A stretch of 36,803 nt of DNA, from positions 1 to 36,803 of the forward strand of contig JAYPTI010000014.1 in the NCBI GenBank assembly GCA_038133505.1, in the 5' to 3' direction. The stretch's first letter is position 1; every line of letters starts with the position of its first letter. The notes beneath the pieces are model-generated. The model was not told the origin of the DNA. It made no database searches and worked only from the letters and a program-made list of their open reading frames with translations. The stretch is from JAYQUR01 sp038133505. Lineage in GTDB: Bacteria > Pseudomonadota > Alphaproteobacteria > MPNO01 > UBA830. This document shows positions 24,764 to 32,449 of this stretch, piece after piece. The position numbers were made by a program, and so were the translations under genes.

Positions 24764-24793
24764 AAAAAAGGGCCGGCAAATGCCGGCCCTTTT
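24764..24793. terminator. Bidirectional rho-independent terminator
   Basis: AAAAGGGCCGGCA (24766-24778) pairs perfectly with TGCCGGCCCTTTT (24781-24793) around AA, flanked by an A-run on the left and a T-run on the right. It can therefore stop transcription on both strands. It separates the convergent hydratase (plus) and TRAP binding-protein (minus) genes. Confidence 0.93.
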
Positions 24794-24817
24794 CGTTTGG
24801 CGTCGGAACGGGGAAGG

Positions 24818-25822
24818 CTACATCGTCGCCTTCGCCGCCGCCTTGATCAGGTTGTACATCGGCGCGATCGCCGGATCGGACGAAAGAATCTTGTCGCCGA
24901 TCGGCCGCAGGCGGTCGAGAACCGCCTTGTGTTCGGCCGCATCGAGGCGCAGCACGGTGCCGCCCTCTTCGCCCCATTTCTTCTCCCAGGTCGCGGTGTC
25001 CTCTTCGGACCATTTGGCGCCCTGTTCGGTCAACTCCTTGCCGATGTCGTTCAGCATCTTGCGCTGTTCGGCGGACAGCTTCTCCATCCACTTGGCGCTG
25101 CACCACATCGCCGTGGGAATGTAGGTGATGCTGGTCGGCGTCAGGTACTTCGCTGCCGTATAGAACTTCGACGGCCCCATGACCGTGACGGCCGAGCTCG
25201 CGCCGTCGAGCACGCGCCGCTGGATCGCGGGGAGCACCTCGGAATAGGCCATCGGGGTGCCGGCCGCGCCGAGTTCCTTCATGATCGCGACCTCGATGGG
25301 GGACGCGAGCACGCGGATCTTCTTGCCCTTTACGTCCGCAATCTTGCGGACGGGATCGCGCATAGAAAGCGCCGACGCGCCCGCCGACGTGAGATAGACG
25401 CCGGTCACGCCCTTGGCCGTGGCGAGATTGAGAAACTTCTCACGCACCGTCGGATGGTTGAGCGTCTTGGACTGATGGGCAAATCCGGTAAACAGGCCGG
25501 GCGCATCGGCGGCCATGAACGCCTTGTTCAGGCCGACGAAGAAACCGGGCGGCGAGATGAAGGCTTCCTGCGTGCCGAACAGCACGCCTTCGATCTGTCG
25601 CGGGATCGTGCCGAGCTGGGCCGCCGGAAACACGCGCGCCGTAAATTCGCCCTTGGAGCGTTTGGCCAGCTCTTCGGCGAAATGCTTGGCCGCCTTGTGC
25701 TGTCCGTCGTTGATCGTCACGAAACCGATTTTCATGTCGACCTTTGCCGATGCCGTCAACGGCGCAACGGCGACCGTTGCGCCGAGCACAGCGGCGGTCG
25801 CAATAGAGATCCGAATCTTCAT
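24818..25822 (-). CDS. TRAP transporter substrate-binding protein (DctP family)
   Basis: A 334-residue periplasmic solute-binding protein of the DctP family, which delivers carboxylates or related anions to a TRAP transporter. The signal peptide is residues 1-26 (MKIRISIATAAVLGATVAVA, cleaved after ASA). Family motifs include the N-terminal KIGFVTINDGQHKAAKHFAE, LAKRSKGEFTARVFPAAQLG, and the ligand-contacting Arg region KGKKIRVLASPIEVAIMKEL. The ATG at 25822 follows AGGGAGA. The frame is open to 25900 but that adds no signal-like sequence. No DctQ or DctM membrane gene is in the window, so it is either solitary or works with a remote transporter. It is convergent with the paa-like cluster. 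Confidence 0.92.
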   Translation of the reverse strand: MKIRISIATAAVLGATVAVAPLTASAKVDMKIGFVTINDGQHKAAKHFAEELAKRSKGEFTARVFPAAQLGTIPRQIEGVLFGTQEAFISPPGFFVGLNKAFMAADAPGLFTGFAHQSKTLNHPTVREKFLNLATAKGVTGVYLTSAGASALSMRDPVRKIADVKGKKIRVLASPIEVAIMKELGAAGTPMAYSEVLPAIQRRVLDGASSAVTVMGPSKFYTAAKYLTPTSITYIPTAMWCSAKWMEKLSAEQRKMLNDIGKELTEQGAKWSEEDTATWEKKWGEEGGTVLRLDAAEHKAVLDRLRPIGDKILSSDPAIAPMYNLIKAAAKATM

Positions 25823-25927
25823 TACAGTCTCCCTGTGATACCCGACCGGACATCGCCCGATCCGTCGGAGACATTCTAGAGAAAGCGCGCCGCGATGCAA
25901 CGACCGCCGCGGGAGCAGGGCGAAAGT

Positions 25928-26302
25928 CTAGGGTTTCGGCGGTGCGGGCAGCGATTCCATGAAGCGCTTCTTCGCGACGAGCATGCGCTCGTGAATCCCG
26001 CGGGCGATCTCGCGCGTGCCGGCCCGCGCGGTGACGTTGAAGATCACGCGGCGGCCGTCGACGCGGGCGATCATCGCTTCCGCATGGAGAAGCTCGCCCG
26101 GCTCGGCGTCGCCCCAGAACCAGATGTCGTTCCGGATGCCGACGCTGGTGTCGTCCTCGTCGAAACGCGGCGCCAGAATGTTGTGGCAGGCCATCTCGCA
26201 GGCGAGATGCAGGACGCGGGTCGACAGCGCGTTCTCACAGAGGTCCGCGCCCTGCAGCAGCCGGACGTCGCGCGCCGACATGCCCTCGGCAAGCGGCTTC
26301 AC
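25928..26302 (-). CDS. HotDog-fold thioesterase-like protein, FlK type, second of a pair
   Basis: A 124-residue single HotDog protein similar to fluoroacetyl-CoA thioesterase FlK. The ligand helix is LSTRVLHLACEMACHNILAP. The strand block is RVDGRRVIFNVTARAGTREI, with the conserved ending ARGIHERMLV. Thr28 and Glu36 fit the FlK Thr-Glu pair, but the third residue, His, appears to be Phe62 (IWFWGDAEPGE). It would therefore probably be weak or inactive alone. The GTG start at 26302 overlaps the stop of the upstream HotDog gene by four bases (GTGA). The pair is probably made together and may form a heterodimer. Confidence 0.78.
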   Translation of the reverse strand: MKPLAEGMSARDVRLLQGADLCENALSTRVLHLACEMACHNILAPRFDEDDTSVGIRNDIWFWGDAEPGELLHAEAMIARVDGRRVIFNVTARAGTREIARGIHERMLVAKKRFMESLPAPPKP

Positions 26303-26643
26303 GCCACCCGCTCCACGCGGCCGGAGACGATGTCGCGGCTGGAATCCCGGCCCCGGACGGAAAACACGAAGCGCCCCTCGCCCATCTCGACAAGTTCCGC
26401 CTCGATCTCGATCCGGTCGCCGACAGGCGTCGCCGCGAGATGGCGGATATCGATGCGCATGTGGCGCGTTTCCTGGCCCATTTCCCGGCACGCCTGCTGC
26501 GCCGCCAGTTCGCAGAATTCGGTAAGCTTGGGCGTCGCGAGGACATGCACGCCGGGGTTTCCGAGCGTATGGGCGGAATCGGCCTCGCGCACCTCGGCCG
26601 TGAAGCGCGCGACATGGCCGAGCGACGGCGCCGCCGAATTCAT
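26299..26643 (-). CDS. HotDog-fold thioesterase-like protein, FlK type, first of a pair
   Basis: A 114-residue single HotDog protein of the FlK group. The helix is ATPKLTEFCELAAQQACREM. The diagnostic strand is RIDIRHLAATPVGDRIEIEA, and the C-terminal half is GRFVFSVRGRDSSRDIVSGR. Thr37, Glu45 and His68 match the Thr-Glu-His catalytic set of FlK, so thioesterase activity on a small acyl-CoA is plausible. The ATG at 26643 overlaps the stop of the MBL hydrolase gene (ATGA), and its stop overlaps the next HotDog gene. Expression is therefore coupled through three genes. The two HotDog proteins differ in the His position. Confidence 0.8.
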   Translation of the reverse strand: MNSAAPSLGHVARFTAEVREADSAHTLGNPGVHVLATPKLTEFCELAAQQACREMGQETRHMRIDIRHLAATPVGDRIEIEAELVEMGEGRFVFSVRGRDSSRDIVSGRVERVA

Positions 26644-27665
26644 GCGGCGCGGCGGTAGCGGATCAGCCCGTCCGCGTCCTTGCTTTTGGCAAGCGCCCCG
26701 TCCCCGACCAGATAGTTGAGGTGGGCGAGCGTCTCGCCGATGGCGAAGCCGAATTCGAACACGCCGATCTTTCGGTCGAACAGGACCGGGATGACGTCGG
26801 TCGCGGTCTGCGCCGCGCCGCATTTCTCGTACGCCGCATCGAGCCGCTGGCGATGGTGCGCCCCGAGATCGTCGAGGCGGCCGTGGAGGCCGCGAAACGG
26901 AAAATCGTGCGACGGCAGGACGAGGACGTCCTCCGGCAGATGCCTGAACTTGTCGAAGCTCTCCAGATAGTGCCGCAGCGGATCGCTGTCCGGTTCGGTG
27001 TACCAGAGGCTGATGTTGGAACTGATCCGCGGCAGGATCTGGTCGCCGGAGATCAGCAGGTTCATGCCGTCGCACCACAGCGACGCGTGTTCGTGCGTGT
27101 GGCCGCTGCCGGTGATCACCTGCCAGTCGTTACCGCCGATCCGGAAGGTCTCGCCGTCGCGGATGCGGCGCACGGTTTCCGGCAACCGGTACCACGGATC
27201 GCGGAATGTCCGGCGGACGTCGCGGAATCCGTCGGTCATTTCGACGGGTGCGCCGTTGTCGCGGTAGAAATCGACCCAGCGGTCGAAATCGTGCGTCAGC
27301 GTCTCGGACACCGCGACGTGGGCCTGCAGCCACTCGGTATAGGTCATCCAGAGCGGCGCGTCGTAGCGCTCGGCGAACCAGCCGGCGAGGCCCATGTGAT
27401 CGGGATGGAAATGGGTGCAGACGATGCGGCCGATCGGCGCGTCGCCGAGGACGCGCGGCAGCACGCTGTCCCAGATCTCCCGCGTGCGGTCGACGTTGTA
27501 GCCGGTATCGACGACGGTCCAGGCGTCGCCGTCGGCCAGCAGCCACAGATTGATGTGGTCCAGCGCGAACGGCAGCGGCATGCGGACCCAGACGATCCCG
27601 GGCGCGACCTCCAGCGTCTCCCCGTAGTCGAGCCGCGGGAACGGATAATCGGGTTTGTAGGCCAT
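26640..27665 (-). CDS. MBL-fold metallo-hydrolase
   Basis: A 341-residue metallo-beta-lactamase-fold hydrolase. The zinc motif THFHPDHMGLAGW (His85, His87, Asp89, His90) is intact. Further ligands are GSGHTHEHASLW and LLISGDQILP, and PSHDFPFRG supplies the last His. A C-terminal helical extension (about 255-341), with DVIPVLFDRKIGVFEFGFAI and the ETLAHLNYLVGDGAL winged-helix-like end, is typical of the LACTB2/glyoxalase II-like subgroup. The substrate is open: a thioester or ester would fit the adjacent thioesterase-like genes. The ATG at 27665 is 26 bases after the upstream alpha/beta hydrolase gene, suggesting a four-gene operon 28513 to 25928. Confidence 0.9.
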   Translation of the reverse strand: MAYKPDYPFPRLDYGETLEVAPGIVWVRMPLPFALDHINLWLLADGDAWTVVDTGYNVDRTREIWDSVLPRVLGDAPIGRIVCTHFHPDHMGLAGWFAERYDAPLWMTYTEWLQAHVAVSETLTHDFDRWVDFYRDNGAPVEMTDGFRDVRRTFRDPWYRLPETVRRIRDGETFRIGGNDWQVITGSGHTHEHASLWCDGMNLLISGDQILPRISSNISLWYTEPDSDPLRHYLESFDKFRHLPEDVLVLPSHDFPFRGLHGRLDDLGAHHRQRLDAAYEKCGAAQTATDVIPVLFDRKIGVFEFGFAIGETLAHLNYLVGDGALAKSKDADGLIRYRRAA

Positions 27666-27691
27666 GGCGCGGGTTATAGATTCGCGGGGCG

Positions 27692-28513
27692 TCAGCAGCA
27701 ACAGGATTGCAGAAAGTCCGACACCATCGGGACGACGGTATCGGGGTCCTCGAGCTGGGGAAAATGGCCCAGCCTGTCGATCATCTCGATGCGTGCGTGG
27801 CCGACGGCAGCCCCGATGCTCTCGAGTTGGCTGGGGAGCCCGTAGGCGTCCTCGCTGCCCTGGATGGAGAGCAGGGGCACCTCGATGCCGTGGATTTCCT
27901 CGCAAATATCCCAGGAATCGTAGAGCGTCCGCTGCCAGACGTCCGTCCACAGTCCGAGAAGGTGCGCCGCGCGCGCGCCGTGAAACCGCTCCATCCAGTC
28001 CGGAATCTCGCCGTTCCGGTGCATTTCCCGGTGGCGCAGAACCTGACCGTAGGTCAGCTCGTCCCGGCGCACGTGCGCCGCGAGCGTCGCGATGGCCCGC
28101 ACCCGCCCGCGGTAGCGGGCGCCGTGCAGCAGCGCGACGGTGCCGCCGTCGGAGTGGCCGACGAGGCAGCAATCCTCGATCCCGAGGGCATCGAGGACGC
28201 GTTCCAGCCTGTCCGCCGCATCGCCCATGAAATCGGCGGGAAACGCGTCGACGCCGGCGGAACGGCCGTAGCCGATCCGGTCGTAGGCGAAGGCGGGCAG
28301 ACCGGCCGCGACGCCCACCTGCTCCGGAAAACGCCGCAGCGTGCCGACGCTGCCGAGACCGTCATGCAGAAAAATCAGCGCCGGGACGCCCGGTTTCCGC
28401 GGCGTGCGCCACACACCGAACATGCGCGCGCCGTCGACCTCGAACCAGGTCGCGCCGGGGACGTCGTCGGGCGGGTCGGAAATGCCGGAATTCGGTGCGT
28501 TATCGGGGATCAT
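27692..28513 (-). CDS. Alpha/beta hydrolase
   Basis: A 273-residue alpha/beta-hydrolase-fold enzyme. The nucleophile elbow is LVGHSDGGTVALLHG (Ser121), the acid residue lies in QGSEDAYGL, and the catalytic His is in RLGHFPQLED. The LIFLHDGLGSVGTLRRFPEQ segment supplies the oxyanion hole. No signal peptide is present, so it acts in the cytoplasm. The last residues are a peculiar SCCC. The ATG at 28513 has a weak ribosome site. It heads the minus-strand block of MBL hydrolase and two HotDog genes, and is divergent from the ABC-type binding-protein gene 72 bases away. The natural ester or thioester substrate is unknown. Confidence 0.88.
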   Translation of the reverse strand: MIPDNAPNSGISDPPDDVPGATWFEVDGARMFGVWRTPRKPGVPALIFLHDGLGSVGTLRRFPEQVGVAAGLPAFAYDRIGYGRSAGVDAFPADFMGDAADRLERVLDALGIEDCCLVGHSDGGTVALLHGARYRGRVRAIATLAAHVRRDELTYGQVLRHREMHRNGEIPDWMERFHGARAAHLLGLWTDVWQRTLYDSWDICEEIHGIEVPLLSIQGSEDAYGLPSQLESIGAAVGHARIEMIDRLGHFPQLEDPDTVVPMVSDFLQSCCC

Positions 28514-28585
28514 GCGAGCGCGAAACTATCAGCCGGACAAGAATTTGTTAACCCAAACGGCGTCAAATGGCGGCGGAGATTTTTC

Positions 28586-29857
28586 ATGCGAAAACTGCGC
28601 CTTGCAGCGCTTCCGGTCCTTCTGATCGCGGCCACGAGCCAGCCTGCCGCCGCGCTCGAGCTGTTCGACCGCTTTATCGAATTCGCGCAGAAGCATGCCC
28701 CCCGCAAGAGCGCCGAAGAAGGGGGGCTGACGCCGCTCCGGATCGGTCTGATGCTGCCGGAAAGCGGCGAGTTCACCGAGGCCGCCGACCGGATCGAGCG
28801 CGGGCGGCGCATCGCATCCGCCCTCTCCAGTAACATCGTGGCGCAACGTCCCATCGAAATCGTCCGCGCCGACACCGGCAACCTGCCGGCGCTCGCCGTC
28901 GAGAACGCCATCCACATCGCGAGCGACAGGCCGATCGACGTCTATGCGGGGATCATGATCGCACGCGTCGCCCAGGCGATTGCGCTTTTCGCGACCAATA
29001 CCGACAAGCCGGTCGTCATCGCCGGCGCAATCGGCGAAAACGTCATGTCGGGTCCCTGCAATCCGCGGGTCGTCCGCACGTCGTTCAACGCCCGCCCCTA
29101 TCAGGAAACCGTCGCGCGGTATCTCGCGAAGAAGCACGACACCGTCGTCACGCTGGTCCCAGACGTTCCGGGCGGCCACAACCTGATCCAGCGGTTCACC
29201 GATACCTACAAGGCGGCGGGCGGCCGCATCGTCGAGCAGCTTTGGGCGCCGAACGGTCGCAAGTACGACTGGTCCAGCTGGCTGACCCGTTCGTCGACGG
29301 GCGGCTCGAAAATGATCTACGCGATCTTCGAGGGAAAGAACTCGGAACGGCTCGTCTACCGCTACAGCCGGACGGGTCTGAAGCGCCAGATCGCGCTGGT
29401 CGGACCGGAGTGGATGTTCGGTCCGCGGACGCTGGTCCGCCGCGGCAAGCACGCCTCCGGTCTGCGCTTCCTTACCTCCTACCTGCCGGATCGCGACACG
29501 ACGGCCAACCGCGTGTTCGTGGGCGCCTACCGCAAAGTCTACGGCGAAGACCCGGACATGTACGCCTATCTCGGATACGAGAACGCGCTGGCCGTGCTGC
29601 TGACGGTGTCGGATCGGGGCGGCGATACAAGCGATGCCGCCTCGTTCATCGCATCGATGAAGGCGCTGGATTGCACGGCGCTCATGCCGCGCGGACCTTT
29701 CTCGTTCAACAAGTCGAACAGCGCCTGGCTGTCGACGCTCAACTGGGTCGAAGTGCATCACCGCGACGGCGAAACATGGCTGAAGAAGCTGGATATGATC
29801 CCCGTCGACCCGGACAACTCGTCCTGCCGCGTGGAACAGGCGCGCGCGAGCCACTAA
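28586..29857 (+). CDS. Branched-chain amino-acid-type ABC substrate-binding protein
   Basis: A 423-residue periplasmic-binding protein of the type I, Leu/Ile/Val-like (Peripla_BP_6) class. A signal peptide, MRKLRLAALPVLLIAATSQP (cleaved after AAA), is followed by a linker and the ligand domain from LRIGLMLPESGEFTEAADRI. Typical elements are DVYAGIMIARVAQAIALFAT, the VVRTSFNARPYQETVARYLA hinge region and DPDMYAYLGYENALAVLLTV. The ATG at 28586 follows GGCGGAG. No permease or ATPase gene is in the window, so it may feed a remote ABC transporter or act as a sensory binding protein. It is convergent with the ketopantoate-reductase-like gene. Confidence 0.87.
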   Translation: MRKLRLAALPVLLIAATSQPAAALELFDRFIEFAQKHAPRKSAEEGGLTPLRIGLMLPESGEFTEAADRIERGRRIASALSSNIVAQRPIEIVRADTGNLPALAVENAIHIASDRPIDVYAGIMIARVAQAIALFATNTDKPVVIAGAIGENVMSGPCNPRVVRTSFNARPYQETVARYLAKKHDTVVTLVPDVPGGHNLIQRFTDTYKAAGGRIVEQLWAPNGRKYDWSSWLTRSSTGGSKMIYAIFEGKNSERLVYRYSRTGLKRQIALVGPEWMFGPRTLVRRGKHASGLRFLTSYLPDRDTTANRVFVGAYRKVYGEDPDMYAYLGYENALAVLLTVSDRGGDTSDAASFIASMKALDCTALMPRGPFSFNKSNSAWLSTLNWVEVHHRDGETWLKKLDMIPVDPDNSSCRVEQARASH

Positions 29858-29860
29858 GCC

Positions 29861-29876
29861 GGGACGGCACCGTCCC
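29861..29876. terminator. Short GC-rich hairpin between convergent genes
   Basis: GGGACGG and CCGTCCC form a seven-base stem with a two-base loop, directly after the binding-protein stop and before the stop of the minus-strand reductase. No T-run follows, so it is only a weak terminator candidate. Confidence 0.3.
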
Positions 29877-29906
29877 GTTCCCGCTCCCAGCGCCGCGACA
29901 AAATAT

Positions 29907-30881
29907 CTAGTAGCAGCCGGCTTCGCGGGCGCGCTGCTGAACCAGCGCGAGCACGGCGTCGATATAGGGCGTCTCCACCCCGACCATCCGGCCCATTTCC
30001 TGCACCGCGGTCACCAGCGCGTCGATCTCCATCGGCCTGCCGCGTTCGAGATCCTGCAGCATCGAGGTCTTGTGGGCGCCCACCTCGACGGCGCCGTTGA
30101 TGCGCTTGTCGACGTCGACCGCGAACCGAACGCCGAGTTTCTCGCCGATGGACTGCGCCTCCAGCATCATGCGGCGCGCGATCTCGCGCGTGCCAGGATC
30201 GGTGCCGATGGTCTCCAGCGTCGCGTGGGTCAGCGCGCTAATCGGGTTGAACGAGACGTTGCCCCACAGCTTGACCCAGAGCTCGTCGCGGATCCGCGGG
30301 CGCACGGGCGCCTTGAAACCGGCATCGATCAGCGCCTTCGACAGGGCCTGGATGCGCTCGGTCCGTTCGCCGGACGGCTCGCCGAGCGAGAACCGGTCGC
30401 CTTCGACGTGATGGATCACGCCCGGCTCCGGCACGTCCGCCGCCGGATAGACCACGCTGTGGATGATGCGCTCCGGGCCGATATGCTTCCACAGCACGCC
30501 GCCGGGATCGAGGCACTCGATCCGCTTGTCGCGATGTTCGCCGTCGAGCCCGTGGAAATACCACCACGGGATGCCGTTCACGCCCCAGACCACGGCGGTT
30601 TCGTCATGGAACAGCGGCGCGAACCGCTCGGCGATCGGCGGCACCGAATGCGCCTTCAGCGTGACGATCACGTAATCCTGCGGACCGGCGTCTTCCGGGT
30701 TCTCGAACGCGCGGACGTCGGCGACACGCTCCTCGCCGTCGATCCTGAGCTTGAGGCCGTTCTCCTGCATCGCGGCAAGGTGCGGGCCGCGCGCGATCAG
30801 CGTCACGTCGGCGCCGGCGAGCGCAAGCCCCGCGCCGAGATAGCCGCCGATGGCGCCCGCGCCGTAGATGCAGATCTTCAC
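29907..30881 (-). CDS. Ketopantoate reductase family (ApbA/PanE) protein
   Basis: A 324-residue NADPH-dependent reductase of the 2-dehydropantoate 2-reductase family. The Rossmann motif is MKICIYGAGAIGGYLGAGLA. The catalytic Lys and Asn are in the family segment RDELWVKLWGNVSFNPISAL (Lys204, Asn208), and the substrate-contacting Glu stands in GRPMEIDAL. Length and motifs fit PanE. However, large enzyme families with this fold reduce other 2-oxo acids. The gene is last in an operon after glcB and an oxalate--CoA-ligase-like gene, 10 bases behind the latter. Reduction of glyoxylate or another oxo-acid is therefore an alternative to pantothenate synthesis. Confidence 0.87.
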   Translation of the reverse strand: MKICIYGAGAIGGYLGAGLALAGADVTLIARGPHLAAMQENGLKLRIDGEERVADVRAFENPEDAGPQDYVIVTLKAHSVPPIAERFAPLFHDETAVVWGVNGIPWWYFHGLDGEHRDKRIECLDPGGVLWKHIGPERIIHSVVYPAADVPEPGVIHHVEGDRFSLGEPSGERTERIQALSKALIDAGFKAPVRPRIRDELWVKLWGNVSFNPISALTHATLETIGTDPGTREIARRMMLEAQSIGEKLGVRFAVDVDKRINGAVEVGAHKTSMLQDLERGRPMEIDALVTAVQEMGRMVGVETPYIDAVLALVQQRAREAGCY

Positions 30882-30891
30882 GTCGGCCTCC

Positions 30892-32424
30892 TCAGCCCAG
30901 CCCGAGCTTCTCGGCGAGGCCGATGCGCTGCAGCTTGCCGGTGGCGCCCTTCGGGATCTCGTCCAGGATCAGCACGCGCCGCGGCACCTTGAAGTCCGCG
31001 AGGTGACTCGCGACGAACTCGCGGACCTCGCCTTCCTCGGCTTGCTGGCCTTCGCGCAGGACGATCGCTGCGGCGACTTCCTCGCCCAGCTTGTCGTGCG
31101 GCATCGCGAACGTGACCGCCTGCGCGACGGCCGGATGGTCCATCAGGACCTCGTCGACCTCGCGCGGCGAAATCTTCTCGCCGCCGCGGTTGATGATCTC
31201 CTTCAGCCGACCGGTGATCGAGATGTAGCCCTCGTCGTCCATCACGCCCTGGTCGCCGGTGCGGAACCAGCCGTCGGTGAACGCCGACGCGTTGGCATCG
31301 GGGTTGTTCTCGTAGCCCGGCGTCACGTTGGGGCCGCGGATGACGATCTCGCCCGTCTCGCCGACATCGAGCAGCGCGGGCCCGTCCTCGGCCATGATGC
31401 GAACCTCGGGACCGGCCGCGATACCGACCGAGCCGGGCTTCCGGACCGCCGGCGGCAGCGGGTTGCACGTCATCTGATGCGCCGCCTCGGTCATGCCGTA
31501 GGCCTCGACGACGGGCGCGTCGAACGTCTCTTCCAGTTCCTTCATCACCTGCGGCGGCAGCGACGAGGACGAGGACCGGACAAGCCGCAGGTTCTTGCGG
31601 GCGCGTTCCAGGCTCTCGGGGTTGCGGGCGGCGCGCGCGAGGATCGCCTGGTGCATGGTGGGCACCGCAGTGTACCAGGTGGGTTCGATCTCATCGAGCC
31701 AGTTGAAGACGCGAAGCGCGTTGAAGCCCGGCGCGCAATCGACGCTGGCCCCGGCGGCGAGCGACGACAGCACCGCCGCGATCAGACCGTGGATATGGAA
31801 CAGCGGCATGATGTTCATGCAGCGGTCGTCGGCCGTGAGTCTGAGCGATGCGCCGATGTGGCGCGCCGACGCGGTCACGTTTCTCTGCGTCAGCGGCACG
31901 ATCTTGGGCCGCGACGTAGTGCCCGACGTGTGCAGGACCAGAGCGACGTCGTCGGGCTGGGCGGGGCCGCCGTTCGCGGCGGCGCTGCCCGATCCCTCGC
32001 CTTCGAGCGTGAAGTGTCCGGCCGGCCCGCTCTCGTCGGCGACGAGCGTGACGACGGGGATGTTCCGCCTCGCCGCGACGGCGAGCGCCGGCGACTCGGA
32101 TCCCTGCTCGACGACCAGCGCCTTTGCATCGAGATCGTCGAGATAGAAGTCGAACTCCTCTTCGCGGTAGGCCGGGTTGAGCGGCGCCGTTGTCGCGCCG
32201 CAGCCGATGGTGACGAACGCGCTCGCCATTTCGGGGCTGTTGGGCAGCACGATGGCAACCCGGTCGTTACGCCCGACGCCGAGCGCGTTGAGCCGCGCCA
32301 CCGTCGCCTCGGCAAGGGCGCGCAGGCCCGCATAGGTCAGCGCGTCGCGTCCGGGCGCACCGATGGCGGGCGCGTCGTCGGCGCCGTTCTGCAGAAGCTC
32401 GGTAATCGTCGTGTAGTCGGCCAT
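30892..32424 (-). CDS. Acyl--CoA ligase, oxalate--CoA ligase (AAE3/Pcs60)-like
   Basis: A 510-residue ANL ligase with intact motifs: LVLHTSGTTSRPKIVPLTQR, EAYGMTEAAHQM, GWFRTGDQGVMDDEG, the hinge GRLKEIINRGGEKISPREVD, and the C-terminal Lys in PKGATGKLQRIGL. Several stretches, APLNPAYREEEFDFYLDDLD, IMPLFHIHGLIAAVLSSLAA and TWYTAVPTMHQAIL, are those of the plant AAE3 / yeast Pcs60 oxalyl-CoA synthetases. Oxalate activation (ATP + oxalate + CoA to oxalyl-CoA) is the best guess. No oxalyl-CoA decarboxylase or formyl-CoA transferase is in the window. It is 25 bases downstream of glcB. The ATG at 32424 has a GGAAAAGAAGAG region. Confidence 0.88.
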   Translation of the reverse strand: MADYTTITELLQNGADDAPAIGAPGRDALTYAGLRALAEATVARLNALGVGRNDRVAIVLPNSPEMASAFVTIGCGATTAPLNPAYREEEFDFYLDDLDAKALVVEQGSESPALAVAARRNIPVVTLVADESGPAGHFTLEGEGSGSAAANGGPAQPDDVALVLHTSGTTSRPKIVPLTQRNVTASARHIGASLRLTADDRCMNIMPLFHIHGLIAAVLSSLAAGASVDCAPGFNALRVFNWLDEIEPTWYTAVPTMHQAILARAARNPESLERARKNLRLVRSSSSSLPPQVMKELEETFDAPVVEAYGMTEAAHQMTCNPLPPAVRKPGSVGIAAGPEVRIMAEDGPALLDVGETGEIVIRGPNVTPGYENNPDANASAFTDGWFRTGDQGVMDDEGYISITGRLKEIINRGGEKISPREVDEVLMDHPAVAQAVTFAMPHDKLGEEVAAAIVLREGQQAEEGEVREFVASHLADFKVPRRVLILDEIPKGATGKLQRIGLAEKLGLG

Positions 32425-32449
32425 TCTCTTCTTTTCCTTTCGCTCGCCC

